Part shown: positions 10,297 to 18,491 of the stretch, in pieces
Layout of the letters: each line of letters opens with the position of its first letter
Numbering within the stretch: position 1 is the stretch's first letter
NCBI GenBank assembly: GCA_020025755.1
Contig: JAHHRO010000002.1
Coordinates: 1-64,000 of the forward strand
Direction of reading: 5' to 3'
From: Butyricicoccus sp.
GTDB lineage: Bacteria; Bacillota; Clostridia; Oscillospirales; Butyricicoccaceae
DNA: 64,000 nt
Made by a program: the position numbers and the translations under genes
Notes under the pieces: generated by a model
What the model saw: only the letters and a program-made list of their open reading frames with translations
Told to the model about the DNA's origin: nothing
The model's database searches: none

Positions 10297-11742
10297 GTGT
10301 ATGATGTGATTATCATTGGAGCAGGTGTTTCTGGCTGTGCCATTGCGCGAGAGTTATCGCGCAAAAAGGCGAATATTTTAGTGGTAGAGCGCGAAGAAGA
10401 TGTTTGTTGTGGGACATCAAAGGCGAACTCTGCGATCGTTCATGCGGGATATGATGCAAAGCACGGCAGTTTGATGGCAAAACTCAATGTACAGGGCAGC
10501 CAGATGATGCCGCAGCTGGCAAAGGATCTCGATATCCATTTTGAGGTCAACGGTTCACTGGTCATTATGATGAGCGAGGAGGATCGGCCGAATCTGGTAC
10601 GGCTGTATGAAAACGGCAAAGCAAACGGCGTGCAGGGACTGCGGATCATCGAACGGGACGAACTGCGGCAAATGGAACCCAATATCTCAGATGATGCGGT
10701 GGCAGCACTCTATGCGCCGACCGGTGGGATCATCTGTCCGTTCGGACTGACATTCGCACTGGCGGAAAATGCGGCAAAGAATGGCGTGCAGTTTCAATTT
10801 GACAGCGAAGTGACCAATATTGCGTCGATTGAAGGCGGCTGGAGGGTTTCGACCACACAGGGAGATCTGGAAGCCAAAGTCGTAGTCAATGCGGCAGGTG
10901 TCCATGCGGACGAGATCCATAACATGATAACAGAGGACAAAATGAAGATCACGCCGCGCCGTGGAGATTATTTTCTTTTGGATCGTGCGACGGGCGGATT
11001 TGTGAAGCATACCATCTTCCAGCTTCCGGGTAAGCTGGGAAAGGGGGTATTGGTTGCACCAACGGTGCATGGAAATATCATCGTAGGTCCTACAGCGATC
11101 GATGTTGAGGACAAGGATGATACAGCAACGACCCAGATGGGACTTGATGAAGTGCGGGAGAAATCGGGGATCGCCGTCAAAAATCTGCCGCTGCGCCAGA
11201 CCATTACAAGCTTTGCGGGATTACGCGCTCACGAAGCACGGCATGAATTCTTTATTGCAGAGGTCAAGGCTGGTTTTGTGGATTGTGCAGGGATCGAGTC
11301 TCCGGGACTGTCCAGTGCGCCTGCGATCGGAGTGATGGCAGCAGAGATTGTAGATGGCATCTTGCACCTTGAGGATGATCCGGCATTTGATGGCACACGC
11401 AAAGGGATCCTTGATCCCAAAACCTTGCCGATGGAGGAGCGCAGTGCTCTGATCCAAACAAATCCTGCATACGGTACCGTGATCTGCCGCTGTGAGACCG
11501 TCACAGAAGGTGAAATGATCGACGCGATCCACCGTACCCCGGGAGCGAGAAGCATCGACGGAATCAAGCGTCGTACACGCGCAGGCATGGGACGCTGTCA
11601 GGGCGGCTTTTGCAGCCCGAAGGTCATGGAGATCCTTTCCCGAGAGCTTGGGATTCCGATGGCGGAAATCACCAAGTCAGGAGCAGGTTCTGGACTCATT
11701 GTTGGAATCAATAAAGACGCGCTGTCAGGAGGCTGTTTATGA
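10297..11742 (+). CDS. GlpA-like FAD-dependent glycerol-3-phosphate dehydrogenase subunit with BFD iron-sulfur domain
   Basis: GTG at 10297 gives the usual N-terminus MYDVIIIGAGVSG and is about 10 bp after GGAAAGG; an in-frame GTG at 10288 is too close to that site. The 481 residues begin with a GxGxxG FAD fold and end with a BFD-type [2Fe-2S] domain, with CRC (near 400), then GRCQGGFC. Clostridial proteins of this kind act as anaerobic GlpA or as 2-hydroxyacid oxidases. After glpK, oxidation of glycerol-3-phosphate is the natural reading. The stop overlaps the next start by 4 bp (ATGA), implying coupled translation of a complex. Confidence 0.85.
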   Translation: MYDVIIIGAGVSGCAIARELSRKKANILVVEREEDVCCGTSKANSAIVHAGYDAKHGSLMAKLNVQGSQMMPQLAKDLDIHFEVNGSLVIMMSEEDRPNLVRLYENGKANGVQGLRIIERDELRQMEPNISDDAVAALYAPTGGIICPFGLTFALAENAAKNGVQFQFDSEVTNIASIEGGWRVSTTQGDLEAKVVVNAAGVHADEIHNMITEDKMKITPRRGDYFLLDRATGGFVKHTIFQLPGKLGKGVLVAPTVHGNIIVGPTAIDVEDKDDTATTQMGLDEVREKSGIAVKNLPLRQTITSFAGLRAHEARHEFFIAEVKAGFVDCAGIESPGLSSAPAIGVMAAEIVDGILHLEDDPAFDGTRKGILDPKTLPMEERSALIQTNPAYGTVICRCETVTEGEMIDAIHRTPGARSIDGIKRRTRAGMGRCQGGFCSPKVMEILSRELGIPMAEITKSGAGSGLIVGINKDALSGGCL

Positions 11743-13004
11743 AAGAGTACGATCTTGTTATCATTGGCGGCGGACCGGCAGGATTGGCAGCCGCCGCAGC
11801 CGCAAGGGATGCGGGTGTTCAGAAAATCCTGATTTTAGAGCGTGACAATGAGCTTGGCGGTATCCTCAATCAGTGTATCCATAATGGCTTTGGACTGCAC
11901 ACATTTAAAGAAGAACTGACCGGTCCGGAGTATGCTGCACGATTTATTGAGCAGGTCAAAGCGCGTGGGATCGACTATAGGCTGAACACGATGGTGCTCG
12001 ATCTGGCATCAGATAAAACAGTCACGGCAATGAATCGTGAGGATGGCTTGTTCCAACTCCATCCAACGGCTGTTTTACTGGCAATGGGATGCCGTGAACG
12101 CCCCAGAGGTGCACTGAATATCCCGGGTTCGCGCCCAGCAGGGATCTATACCGCTGGCACAGCGCAGCGTCTGGTCAATATGGAAGGATATTTGCCCGGC
12201 AGGAAAGTCGTGATCTTGGGTTCGGGTGATATTGGGCTTATTATGGCACGGCGTATGACGCTGGAGGGCGCAGAGGTGCAGGTCGTTGCCGAGCTGATGC
12301 CGTATTCAGGGGGGCTCAAACGCAATATCGTACAGTGTCTGGACGACTTTGGGATCCCGTTAAAACTCAGTCATACGGTTGTGGAGATCCGCGGAAAGAA
12401 ACGCGTGGAGGGTGTGACGCTTGCACGCGTGGAGAATGGAAAGCCGGTCGTGGGAACAGAAGAATATTACGATTGCGACACTTTACTGCTCTCTTGTGGA
12501 CTGATCCCGGAAAATGAGCTGAGCCGCAGTGCGGGCATAGTGCTCAATCCTGTGACCAATGGTCCGGCAGTCAATGAGAGTCTGGAAACGAGTATTCCCG
12601 GCGTATTTGCAGCAGGCAATGTGCTGCATGTGCATGATCTCGTAGACTACGTTTCCGAGGAGGCAGCCGATGCCGGACGCCATGCGGCAGGTTATATCCA
12701 CGGTGTTCGGAATGCCGGCGGCAAGACCCTGCCCGTACAGGGGATGGACGGGGTGCGTTATACCGTGCCGTCAGGTATTCGACCGGAGGCACTCGATCCC
12801 AATGGAAGCATGACGCTCCGTTTTCGCGTAGACGGTGTATATCAGGATAAAAGGATCGCAGTTTATGCAGGCGATAGCTTGCTTTACAGCCGAAAGCGGC
12901 GGATCATGGCACCGGGTGAGATGGAAACGGTACAGCTTAAATGTCAGGCGATTTTAGAGCATCCAGATGTAGATGCACTGTGTGTAAAACTGGAGGGCGT
13001 ATAA
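11739..13004 (+). CDS. NAD(P)/FAD-dependent oxidoreductase, partner of the GlpA-like subunit
   Basis: The 421 residues start with a classic FAD motif (VIIGGGPAGLAAAAAA) and contain a second nucleotide site (VVILGSGDIGLIMA) and a C-terminal FAD-contact segment (SIPGVFAAGNVLHVHDLVDYV). This is the disulfide-oxidoreductase fold seen in dye-linked dehydrogenase alpha subunits. It is fused in order with the GlpA-like gene and a DUF1667 gene, a trio found in many Clostridia. It probably moves electrons from the GlpA-like flavin to NAD or a carrier. It replaces classical GlpB; no GlpC is present. Confidence 0.85.
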   Translation: MKEYDLVIIGGGPAGLAAAAAARDAGVQKILILERDNELGGILNQCIHNGFGLHTFKEELTGPEYAARFIEQVKARGIDYRLNTMVLDLASDKTVTAMNREDGLFQLHPTAVLLAMGCRERPRGALNIPGSRPAGIYTAGTAQRLVNMEGYLPGRKVVILGSGDIGLIMARRMTLEGAEVQVVAELMPYSGGLKRNIVQCLDDFGIPLKLSHTVVEIRGKKRVEGVTLARVENGKPVVGTEEYYDCDTLLLSCGLIPENELSRSAGIVLNPVTNGPAVNESLETSIPGVFAAGNVLHVHDLVDYVSEEAADAGRHAAGYIHGVRNAGGKTLPVQGMDGVRYTVPSGIRPEALDPNGSMTLRFRVDGVYQDKRIAVYAGDSLLYSRKRRIMAPGEMETVQLKCQAILEHPDVDALCVKLEGV

Positions 13005-13005
13005 T

Positions 13006-13371
13006 ATGAAAACGGTGAATTTGACCTGTATCGGCTGTCCGCTTGGCTGTGCGATCACGCTGGAAATGGATGGCGACGCGATCCTTTCGATCACGGGCAA
13101 TTCCTGTAAGATCGGAGAAAATCATGCCCGAAAAGAGATGACCGACCCGACCCGTATCGTGACGAGCACGGTAAAGGTGACAGGCGGACGGCTTCCGGTG
13201 GTGTCGGTCAAGACCGCAGCAGATATCCCAAAGGATAAAATCTTTGACTGTGTGCGTGCCTTGCAGACGGTGCAGATCGCGGCACCTGTGTCGATTGGAC
13301 AGGTCATCGTACCGGATATTCTGGGAACAGGTGTGGATATCGTTGCAACAAGAAATGTTGCATGTCAATAA
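13006..13371 (+). CDS. DUF1667 cysteine-cluster protein
   Basis: This 121-residue protein begins one base after the oxidoreductase stop. The N-terminus carries LTCIGCPLGC and a further Cys in GNSCKIGENHA, a pattern that could bind an iron-sulfur cluster or zinc. DUF1667 proteins regularly accompany GlpA-like and FAD-oxidoreductase pairs and are presumed electron-transfer subunits. That role is inferred from gene neighbourhood, not shown. The rest is the conserved DPTRIVTSTVKV and PVVSVKTAADIPK region. Confidence 0.85.
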   Translation: MKTVNLTCIGCPLGCAITLEMDGDAILSITGNSCKIGENHARKEMTDPTRIVTSTVKVTGGRLPVVSVKTAADIPKDKIFDCVRALQTVQIAAPVSIGQVIVPDILGTGVDIVATRNVACQ

Positions 13372-13409
13372 GTTCATGTGGTATTTCTCGTATAGGAGGA
13401 TTTTTTTGT

Positions 13410-14399
13410 ATGAAAAAGATAATCAATGATGTTGCACTGGTAGAAGATCAGATGATTCTGGGGATGGTGAAGGCATATCCGCAGTATCTCAAAAAGCTGG
13501 ATGGATATAATGTGGTCGTGCGTGCGAACAAGAAGCAGGGCAAGGTCGCACTCATCAGCGGCGGCGGCAGCGGACACGAACCGGCACATGGCGGCTATGT
13601 GGGAACTGGTATGCTGGATGCGGCGGTTGCAGGTGCAGTCTTTACCTCTCCTTCACCCGAACCGATCTATGAGGGCATCAAGGCGGTTTCGGCAGGCGCA
13701 GGCGTCTTGATGGTCGTTAAGAATTATACAGGAGATGTGATGAACTTTGAAATGGCTGGTGAGATGGCAGAAATGGACGGAATCCCAGTCAGGCAGGTCA
13801 TCGTCAATGATGATGTTGCAGTCAAGGACAGCCTGTATACCGTTGGCCGCCGCGGCGTCGCAGGGACTGTGCTGGTGCATAAGATCGCAGGCGCGAAGGC
13901 AGAGACAGGCGCAGATCTGGATACTGTACAGGCAGTTGCGCAGAAGGTTGTAGACAATGTACGCACGATGGGGATGGCGATCCAGCCGTGTACCGTTCCG
14001 GCATCGGGAAAGCCGGGCTTTGAACTCTCTGAGGATGAAATGGAAGTGGGCATCGGCATCCATGGCGAACCGGGCACACAGCGTGAGACCCTGCGTCCGG
14101 CAGATGAAGTTGTGGATATGCTGATGGAGCGCATCCTTGCCGATCTTGACTATACAGGGCATGAAGTCGCTGTTCTGGTGAACGGATCGGGTGCAACGCC
14201 GCTGATGGAGCTGTTTATTGTAAATAACCGTGTGTCTGATATCCTGACAGAGAAAGGCATCAAGGTATATAAGACGCTGGTCGGCAATTATATGACCTCC
14301 ATTGAGATGGCAGGCTTCTCGATCTCGCTGCTCCGTTTGGATGATGAACTGAAAGAGCTGTTGGATGCAGAGGCAGATACACCTGCATATAAAGAATAA
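13410..14399 (+). CDS. dhaK: Dihydroxyacetone kinase subunit DhaK
   Basis: ATG 13410 follows AGGAGG (about 13394-13399). The upstream in-frame extension to 13362 overlaps the DUF1667 gene and lacks the family N-terminus. The 329 residues contain GGGSGHEPAHGGYVGTGM, forming the dihydroxyacetone pocket, and IGIHGEPG with the His that covalently holds the substrate. DhaK binds dihydroxyacetone, which DhaL-ADP phosphorylates to dihydroxyacetone phosphate. The order dhaK-dhaL-dhaM is complete. Confidence 0.96.
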   Translation: MKKIINDVALVEDQMILGMVKAYPQYLKKLDGYNVVVRANKKQGKVALISGGGSGHEPAHGGYVGTGMLDAAVAGAVFTSPSPEPIYEGIKAVSAGAGVLMVVKNYTGDVMNFEMAGEMAEMDGIPVRQVIVNDDVAVKDSLYTVGRRGVAGTVLVHKIAGAKAETGADLDTVQAVAQKVVDNVRTMGMAIQPCTVPASGKPGFELSEDEMEVGIGIHGEPGTQRETLRPADEVVDMLMERILADLDYTGHEVAVLVNGSGATPLMELFIVNNRVSDILTEKGIKVYKTLVGNYMTSIEMAGFSISLLRLDDELKELLDAEADTPAYKE

Positions 14400-14417
14400 G
14401 GATAGGAGATCGATCGT

Positions 14418-15044
14418 ATGGCAATGAACCAGACCAAGCTGATTGCAGTCCTATATGCGATCAGCGATCAGATCATCGAAGAAAGGGACTACCTGACCGA
14501 GCTGGATCGTCCGATTGGAGACAATGATCATGGCATCAATATGAGCAAGGGGTTTGAGGCAGTAAAGACAAAACTTGAAACATTGGCAGATCAGGATATT
14601 GGAACCATTTTGAAAACGACAGGTATGACGCTTGTCTCCACGGTAGGTGGTTCATCCGGCCCTTTGTACGGTACACTGTTTATGAAGATGGGCATGAAGC
14701 TTGCCAAAAAGAACGAGATCACATTCGATGAATTTTTGGATGCATTCCAGATCGGCATTCAGGGTGTGGGGGAGCGTGGACGTTCTACCACGGGAGAGAA
14801 GACCATGCTGGATGCACTGGTACCTGCAATGGAAGCCATGAAAACCGCTTGGGAAGCAGACCATGATGCAAAGGCAGCTTTGCAGGCAGGCGCAAAGGCG
14901 GCAGAGGTCGGAGCGGAACATACGAAAGAGCTGATCGCGACCAAGGGACGCGCCAGCTATGTGGGAGAACGCGGGATCGGACATCAGGACCCGGGTGCGA
15001 CATCCGCTATGTTTATGATCCGGACTGCGGCAGAACAGATGTAG
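14418..15044 (+). CDS. dhaL: Dihydroxyacetone kinase subunit DhaL (ADP-binding)
   Basis: The 208 residues show the DhaL signature ELDRPIGDNDHG, whose Asp residues bind Mg-ADP, then STVGGSSGPLYGTLF and ERGRSTTGEKTMLDAL. In PTS-type dihydroxyacetone kinases the nucleotide stays bound and is re-phosphorylated by DhaM. The gene follows dhaK by 18 bp with an AGGAGA site. Length and motifs are normal. Confidence 0.96.
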   Translation: MAMNQTKLIAVLYAISDQIIEERDYLTELDRPIGDNDHGINMSKGFEAVKTKLETLADQDIGTILKTTGMTLVSTVGGSSGPLYGTLFMKMGMKLAKKNEITFDEFLDAFQIGIQGVGERGRSTTGEKTMLDALVPAMEAMKTAWEADHDAKAALQAGAKAAEVGAEHTKELIATKGRASYVGERGIGHQDPGATSAMFMIRTAAEQM

Positions 15045-15056
15045 GAGGAAATGGGT

Positions 15057-15437
15057 ATGGTCGGTGTTGTAGTCGTTTCGCACAGTAAGAACCTTGCAGA
15101 GAGCATCGTGGAGTATACCAGACTGATGGCCGGAGAAGCCAAGGTCGCAGCCGCTGGCGGAACAGACGAAGAGACGTTTGGCACGAGCTTCCAGAAGATC
15201 TATGAGGCGATCGATGCCGTCTATTCAGAGGATGGCGTTGTCGTGCTGATGGATATGGGCAGTGCCGTGATGACAACGGAAATGGTACTGGAATCCTATC
15301 CGGAATCCAATGTCCGGATGGTAGATTGTCCGATCGTTGAGGGTGCAGTGGTTGCAACCATCAATGCACAGGTCGGAATGGATCTCGATGCATTGACAGC
15401 ATCTTTGGAGGAAGTGCATCTCAACAAGAAGTTCTGA
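15057..15437 (+). CDS. dhaM: Dihydroxyacetone kinase phosphotransfer subunit DhaM (IIA-man-like domain only)
   Basis: ATG 15057 is 8 bp after GGAGG; the in-frame ATG 15051 is only 2 bp away. The 126-residue protein has the phospho-His in VVSHSKNLAE and the IIA-like VVLMDMGSAVMTTEMV. It passes phosphate from HPr to ADP on DhaL. Unlike the long E. coli DhaM it consists of the first domain alone, the usual Gram-positive form. It ends the catabolic block; a strong terminator follows. Confidence 0.95.
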   Translation: MVGVVVVSHSKNLAESIVEYTRLMAGEAKVAAAGGTDEETFGTSFQKIYEAIDAVYSEDGVVVLMDMGSAVMTTEMVLESYPESNVRMVDCPIVEGAVVATINAQVGMDLDALTASLEEVHLNKKF

Positions 15438-15461
15438 AGAGAAATAAGCATCAAGCAGAAG

Positions 15462-15502
15462 AAAATGACTTTGGGACGGTATGTGTCCCAAAGTCATTTT
15501 TT
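15462..15502 (+). terminator. Terminator after dhaM
   Basis: AAAATGACTTTGGGAC (15462-15477) pairs exactly with GTCCCAAAGTCATTTT (15485-15500) around a 7-nt loop and runs into further T. It ends the glycerol/dihydroxyacetone operon, so the ribosomal genes downstream need their own promoter. Confidence 0.93.
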
Positions 15503-15570
15503 GCAGTATCATGCAGATGTGAAAAGAAAACCGGAACTGTTGAAAAATTTGAAAAGATCGAAAAAAAGAC

Positions 15571-15600
15571 TTGCCAAATGCCATAGGGATTTGGTATAAT
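15571..15600 (+). promoter_or_regulatory. Promoter P1 of the structured region before rpsH
   Basis: TTGCCA (15571-15576), an 18-bp spacer and a perfect TATAAT (15595-15600). Transcripts would start near 15607 and run into a G+C-rich foldable segment. Confidence 0.7.
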
Positions 15601-15606
15601 AGTTCA

Positions 15607-15787
15607 AAGATGTGCGCTGTACATCCGATAAGCCGCCGATCCTTGATCGGGGCGCGGCAGGAGTTTCTGCCGTCCGCCCACTGGCCGTCAACCGGATCTT
15701 TCCGGCGCGGTCTTTGGAGCGAGAAAAACGGTTGACCTGCCGTTATAACATTTTACCCGTCTGAGGGAGATTTTTGCGCGAAAAATC
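15607..15787 (+). ncRNA. Candidate structured RNA between dhaM and rpsH
   Basis: No convincing reading frame. Several complementary arms are visible: GATGT/ACATC (15609-15613/15621-15625), CCGATC/GATCGG (15636-15641/15645-15650), GGGCG and GGCAG with CTGCC and CGCCC (15650-15660/15667-15679), and GTCAACCG/CGGTTGAC (15687-15694/15729-15736). The second and third share bases 15649-15650 and would exclude each other. It has its own promoter. It could be a small RNA or the distal part of a ribosomal-protein leader. I do not recognise a known family. Confidence 0.35.
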
Positions 15788-15800
15788 GGCATTTTTTCTA

Positions 15801-15829
15801 TTGTGGACGGGCTGTTCTTATGTTATAAT
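15801..15829 (+). promoter_or_regulatory. Promoter P2 for rpsH and the downstream ribosomal genes
   Basis: TTGTGG (15801-15806), a 17-bp spacer and a perfect TATAAT (15824-15829). This is probably the main promoter that restarts the split spc operon; the start would be near 15836, about 150 nt before rpsH. Confidence 0.75.
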
Positions 15830-15832
15830 TGT

Positions 15833-15961
15833 CGATGGTCTGGTTTGTTACGCAGACCATCGATTTTTATATTTCCCCAGCACCTGCTGTGAAAGGGTCA
15901 CGGCAGCGTTAGTAAGAAAAGTGGACGGCAACCCGTGGGCGATCCCACACGAAGTACCGTC
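15833..15961 (+). promoter_or_regulatory. rpsH 5' leader with three hairpins
   Basis: Hairpin 1: CGATGGTCTG (15833-15842) with CAGACCATCG (15853-15862), 10 bp perfect, followed by ATTTTTAT, terminator-like and right at the expected start. Hairpin 2: CTGCTGTGA (15884-15892) with TCACGGCAG (15898-15906), one G-T pair. Hairpin 3: GACGG/CCGTC (15924-15928/15957-15961) enclosing GTGGG/CCCAC (15935-15939/15944-15948) across an internal loop. Such leaders often serve ribosomal-protein autoregulation; the ligand here is unknown. Confidence 0.55.
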
Positions 15962-15985
15962 AAACTTCTGAAAGGAGCAAAAGAA

Positions 15986-16384
15986 ATGCAGATCACTGAT
16001 CCGATTGCGGATATGCTGACCCGCATCCGCAACGCGGCCGCTGCTCGTCACGAAACAGTTGACGTACCAGCGTCCAAAATGAAGAAGTCCATCGCGCAGA
16101 TCCTGCTCGACGAGGGCTACATCAAGTCTTTCCAGCTCGTTGACAACGGCAACCAGGGCGTTATCCGCATCACCCTGAAGTACGGTGCAAACCGCCAGAA
16201 GGCGATCACCGGCATCAAGCGTGTGTCCAAGCCCGGCCTGCGTGTATACGCTGGCGCACAGGAGCTGCCCAAGGTTCTCCGTGGCCTGGGTGTTGCCATC
16301 ATTTCTACGTCTAAGGGCGTCATGACTGACAAGAAGGCTCGTGAGCTGAATGTCGGCGGCGAAGTCCTGGCGTTCGTATGGTAA
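15986..16384 (+). CDS. rpsH: 30S ribosomal protein S8
   Basis: ATG 15986 follows AAAGGAG (15971-15977) and gives the standard start [17 protein letters not shown]. The open frame reaches back to 15935, but that stretch lies in the leader. The 132 residues end with the conserved [27 protein letters not shown]8 binds 16S rRNA helix 21 and in many bacteria represses its own operon. It is the first gene after the 15-kb interruption and leads rplF, rplR, rpsE, rpmD, rplO and secY. Confidence 0.97.
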   Translation: MQITDPIADMLTRIRNAAAARHETVDVPASKMKKSIAQILLDEGYIKSFQLVDNGNQGVIRITLKYGANRQKAITGIKRVSKPGLRVYAGAQELPKVLRGLGVAIISTSKGVMTDKKARELNVGGEVLAFVW

Positions 16385-16398
16385 GGAGGTAATTCACA

Positions 16399-16944
16399 AT
16401 GTCGAGAATTGGTAGAATGCCTATTGCCATCCCCGCTGGTGTTACAGTCACCCTGGACGGCAATGTCATCACGGTCAAGGGCGCAAAGGAAACCCTGACC
16501 CGCGAACTGCATCCGAATATGCAGATCGCTGTTGAAAACAACGAGATCATCGTTACTCGTCCGAACGACGAGAAGCAGAACCGTGCACTGCATGGCCTGA
16601 CTCGTTCCCTCATAAGCAACATGGTTGTTGGCGTTACCGAAGGCTTCAAGAAGGAGCTGGACGTAAACGGCGTTGGTTACCGTGTTGCAAAGCAGGGCAA
16701 CGATCTGGTTATGAACCTCGGTTTCTCCCATCAGGTCGTTATGAGCGAGATCCCGGGTATCTCCATCGAGGTACCGAACCCGAACAAGATCATTATTTCC
16801 GGTCCTGACAAGCAGAAGGTTGGCCAGTTTGCAGCAGAGATTCGTGAAAAGCGTCCGCCGGAGCCGTACAAGGGCAAGGGCATCAAGTACGTTGACGAAT
16901 ATATCCGCCGCAAGGAAGGCAAGACCGGCGGTAAGAAGAAGTAA
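16399..16944 (+). CDS. rplF: 50S ribosomal protein L6
   Basis: The 181 residues begin [17 protein letters not shown] and end in the lysine-rich tail [10 protein letters not shown]. It has the family motif [15 protein letters not shown] and [12 protein letters not shown], the rRNA-binding signature of L6 near the sarcin-ricin loop. It lies 14 bp after rpsH with AAGGAGG upstream. Normal length, no irregularity. Confidence 0.98.
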   Translation: MSRIGRMPIAIPAGVTVTLDGNVITVKGAKETLTRELHPNMQIAVENNEIIVTRPNDEKQNRALHGLTRSLISNMVVGVTEGFKKELDVNGVGYRVAKQGNDLVMNLGFSHQVVMSEIPGISIEVPNPNKIIISGPDKQKVGQFAAEIREKRPPEPYKGKGIKYVDEYIRRKEGKTGGKKK

Positions 16945-16963
16945 GAAAGGAGAGTGTGCTTAA

Positions 16964-17323
16964 ATGGTTTCTAAGAAGGATTCTAACAAGGCGCGCCTGA
17001 AGCGCCACAAGAGAGTACGCGGCAAGATCTCCGGCACAGCTCAGTGCCCGCGTCTTGACGTTTACAGAAGCGCAAAGAACATCTATGCACAGGTGATCGA
17101 CGACGTAGCCGGCGTGACCCTCGTCTCCGCTTCGACGATCGAGAAGGACTTCACCGAGTACGGCGGCAACAAGGACGCTGCAAAGAAGGTTGGTCTGCTG
17201 GTTGCAGAGCGCTGCAAGGCAAAGGGCATCGAGAATGTCGTATTTGACCGCGGTGGTTATCTGTACCACGGACGCGTGAAGGAACTCGCAGAGGGCGCTC
17301 GCGAGGGCGGCCTTCAGTTTTAA
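16964..17323 (+). CDS. rplR: 50S ribosomal protein L18
   Basis: This 119-residue basic protein has the L18 motifs [33 protein letters not shown] and [24 protein letters not shown]. It binds 5S rRNA together with L5. The ribosome binding site AAAGGAGAG lies about 8 bp before the ATG. Standard position between rplF and rpsE. Confidence 0.98.
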   Translation: MVSKKDSNKARLKRHKRVRGKISGTAQCPRLDVYRSAKNIYAQVIDDVAGVTLVSASTIEKDFTEYGGNKDAAKKVGLLVAERCKAKGIENVVFDRGGYLYHGRVKELAEGAREGGLQF

Positions 17324-17341
17324 GTCGGGAGGAGGTAAAAC

Positions 17342-17845
17342 ATGGCTAAGTTTGATCGTAACGAGAAGAGAGAGGACGAGTTCAAGGAAACCGTCGTTGC
17401 TCTCAATCGCGTATCCAAGACTGTTAAGGGCGGTCGTATCTTCAAGTTTGCGGCTCTGGTAGTCGTAGGCGACGGCAAGGGCACCGTTGGCTTCGGTCTG
17501 GGCAAGGCCTCCGAAGTACCCGACGCAATCCGCAAGGGCATTGAGGATGCAAAGAAGAACCTCATCAAGATCTCTCTCAAGGGCACAAGCATCCCACACG
17601 AGGTGATCGGTGAGTTCGGTGCTGGTCGCGTGCTGATGAAGCCCGCTGCACCTGGTACCGGTGTAATCGCCGGCGGCGCAGTTCGTGCCGTTGTCGAGGC
17701 AGCAGGCATCAAGGATATCCGTACCAAGTGCCTGCGTTCCAACAATCCGCAGAATGTCGTAACCGCGACCATCGAAGGCCTCAAGAGCCTGCGCAGCGCT
17801 GCTGAGGTTGCTGCAGTTCGTGGTAAAGACGTTAACGAACTGTAA
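17342..17845 (+). CDS. rpsE: 30S ribosomal protein S5
   Basis: The 167 residues contain the N-terminal double-stranded RNA-binding S5 domain ([31 protein letters not shown]) and the C-terminal domain ([22 protein letters not shown]). S5 sits at the mRNA entry channel and supports decoding accuracy. A GGAGGTAA site lies just before the ATG. Normal length. Confidence 0.98.
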   Translation: MAKFDRNEKREDEFKETVVALNRVSKTVKGGRIFKFAALVVVGDGKGTVGFGLGKASEVPDAIRKGIEDAKKNLIKISLKGTSIPHEVIGEFGAGRVLMKPAAPGTGVIAGGAVRAVVEAAGIKDIRTKCLRSNNPQNVVTATIEGLKSLRSAAEVAAVRGKDVNEL

Positions 17846-17862
17846 TAGGAGGGGTAACAGAC

Positions 17863-18045
17863 ATGGCAAACATTCAGATTACCCTCGTAAAGAGCCTGGT
17901 TGGTCGTAAGCAGAAGCACATCGCGACCGCTCACGCTCTGGGTCTTAAGAAAATCAATGATGTAACTGTTCAGCCGGACAACGCTGCAACACGCGGCAAG
18001 CTGGCTCAGATCAGTTACCTGCTCGAAATCGTAGAGGAGGCGTAA
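17863..18045 (+). CDS. rpmD: 50S ribosomal protein L30
   Basis: This 60-residue protein has the L30 pattern: [23 protein letters not shown], then [25 protein letters not shown]. It is a small single-domain protein of the 50S subunit. It lies between rpsE and rplO with an AGGAGG site, the standard order. Confidence 0.97.
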   Translation: MANIQITLVKSLVGRKQKHIATAHALGLKKINDVTVQPDNAATRGKLAQISYLLEIVEEA

Positions 18046-18049
18046 CGAC

Positions 18050-18490
18050 ATGAAGCTTCAGGACTTACAGCCCGCTCTGGGTTCCACTAAGAAGGCATAC
18101 CGCAAGGGTCGTGGCGCTGGTTCCGGTAACGGCAAGACTGCTGGCCGCGGTCATAAGGGCCAGTGGGCTCGCTCCGGCGGCGGCGTTCGCCCGGGCTTTG
18201 AGGGTGGCCAGATGCCTCTGGCACGCCGTCTGCCAAAGCGCGGCTTTAACAACATCTTCGGCACTACCTATGCACCGGTAAACGTTTCCGTACTGGAGCG
18301 TTTTGAGAACGGCACCGAAGTTACCACCGAGCTGCTGCTCGAGACCGGCATCATCTCCAAGGCACTTGACGGCGTCAAGATCCTTGGCAACGGTGAGCTG
18401 ACCAAGAATCTGACTGTAAAGGCTGCTGCATTCTCTGCTTCTGCAAAGGAAAAAATCGAGAAGGCTGGCGGAAAGGCCGAGGTGATCTAA
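18050..18490 (+). CDS. rplO: 50S ribosomal protein L15
   Basis: The 146 residues start with [20 protein letters not shown] and carry the glycine/arginine-rich extension [15 protein letters not shown] that threads into 23S rRNA, then [18 protein letters not shown]. It starts 4 bp after rpmD. The end abuts secY, whose ribosome binding site lies in the last codons of rplO. Confidence 0.98.
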   Translation: MKLQDLQPALGSTKKAYRKGRGAGSGNGKTAGRGHKGQWARSGGGVRPGFEGGQMPLARRLPKRGFNNIFGTTYAPVNVSVLERFENGTEVTTELLLETGIISKALDGVKILGNGELTKNLTVKAAAFSASAKEKIEKAGGKAEVI

Positions 18491-18491
18491 G

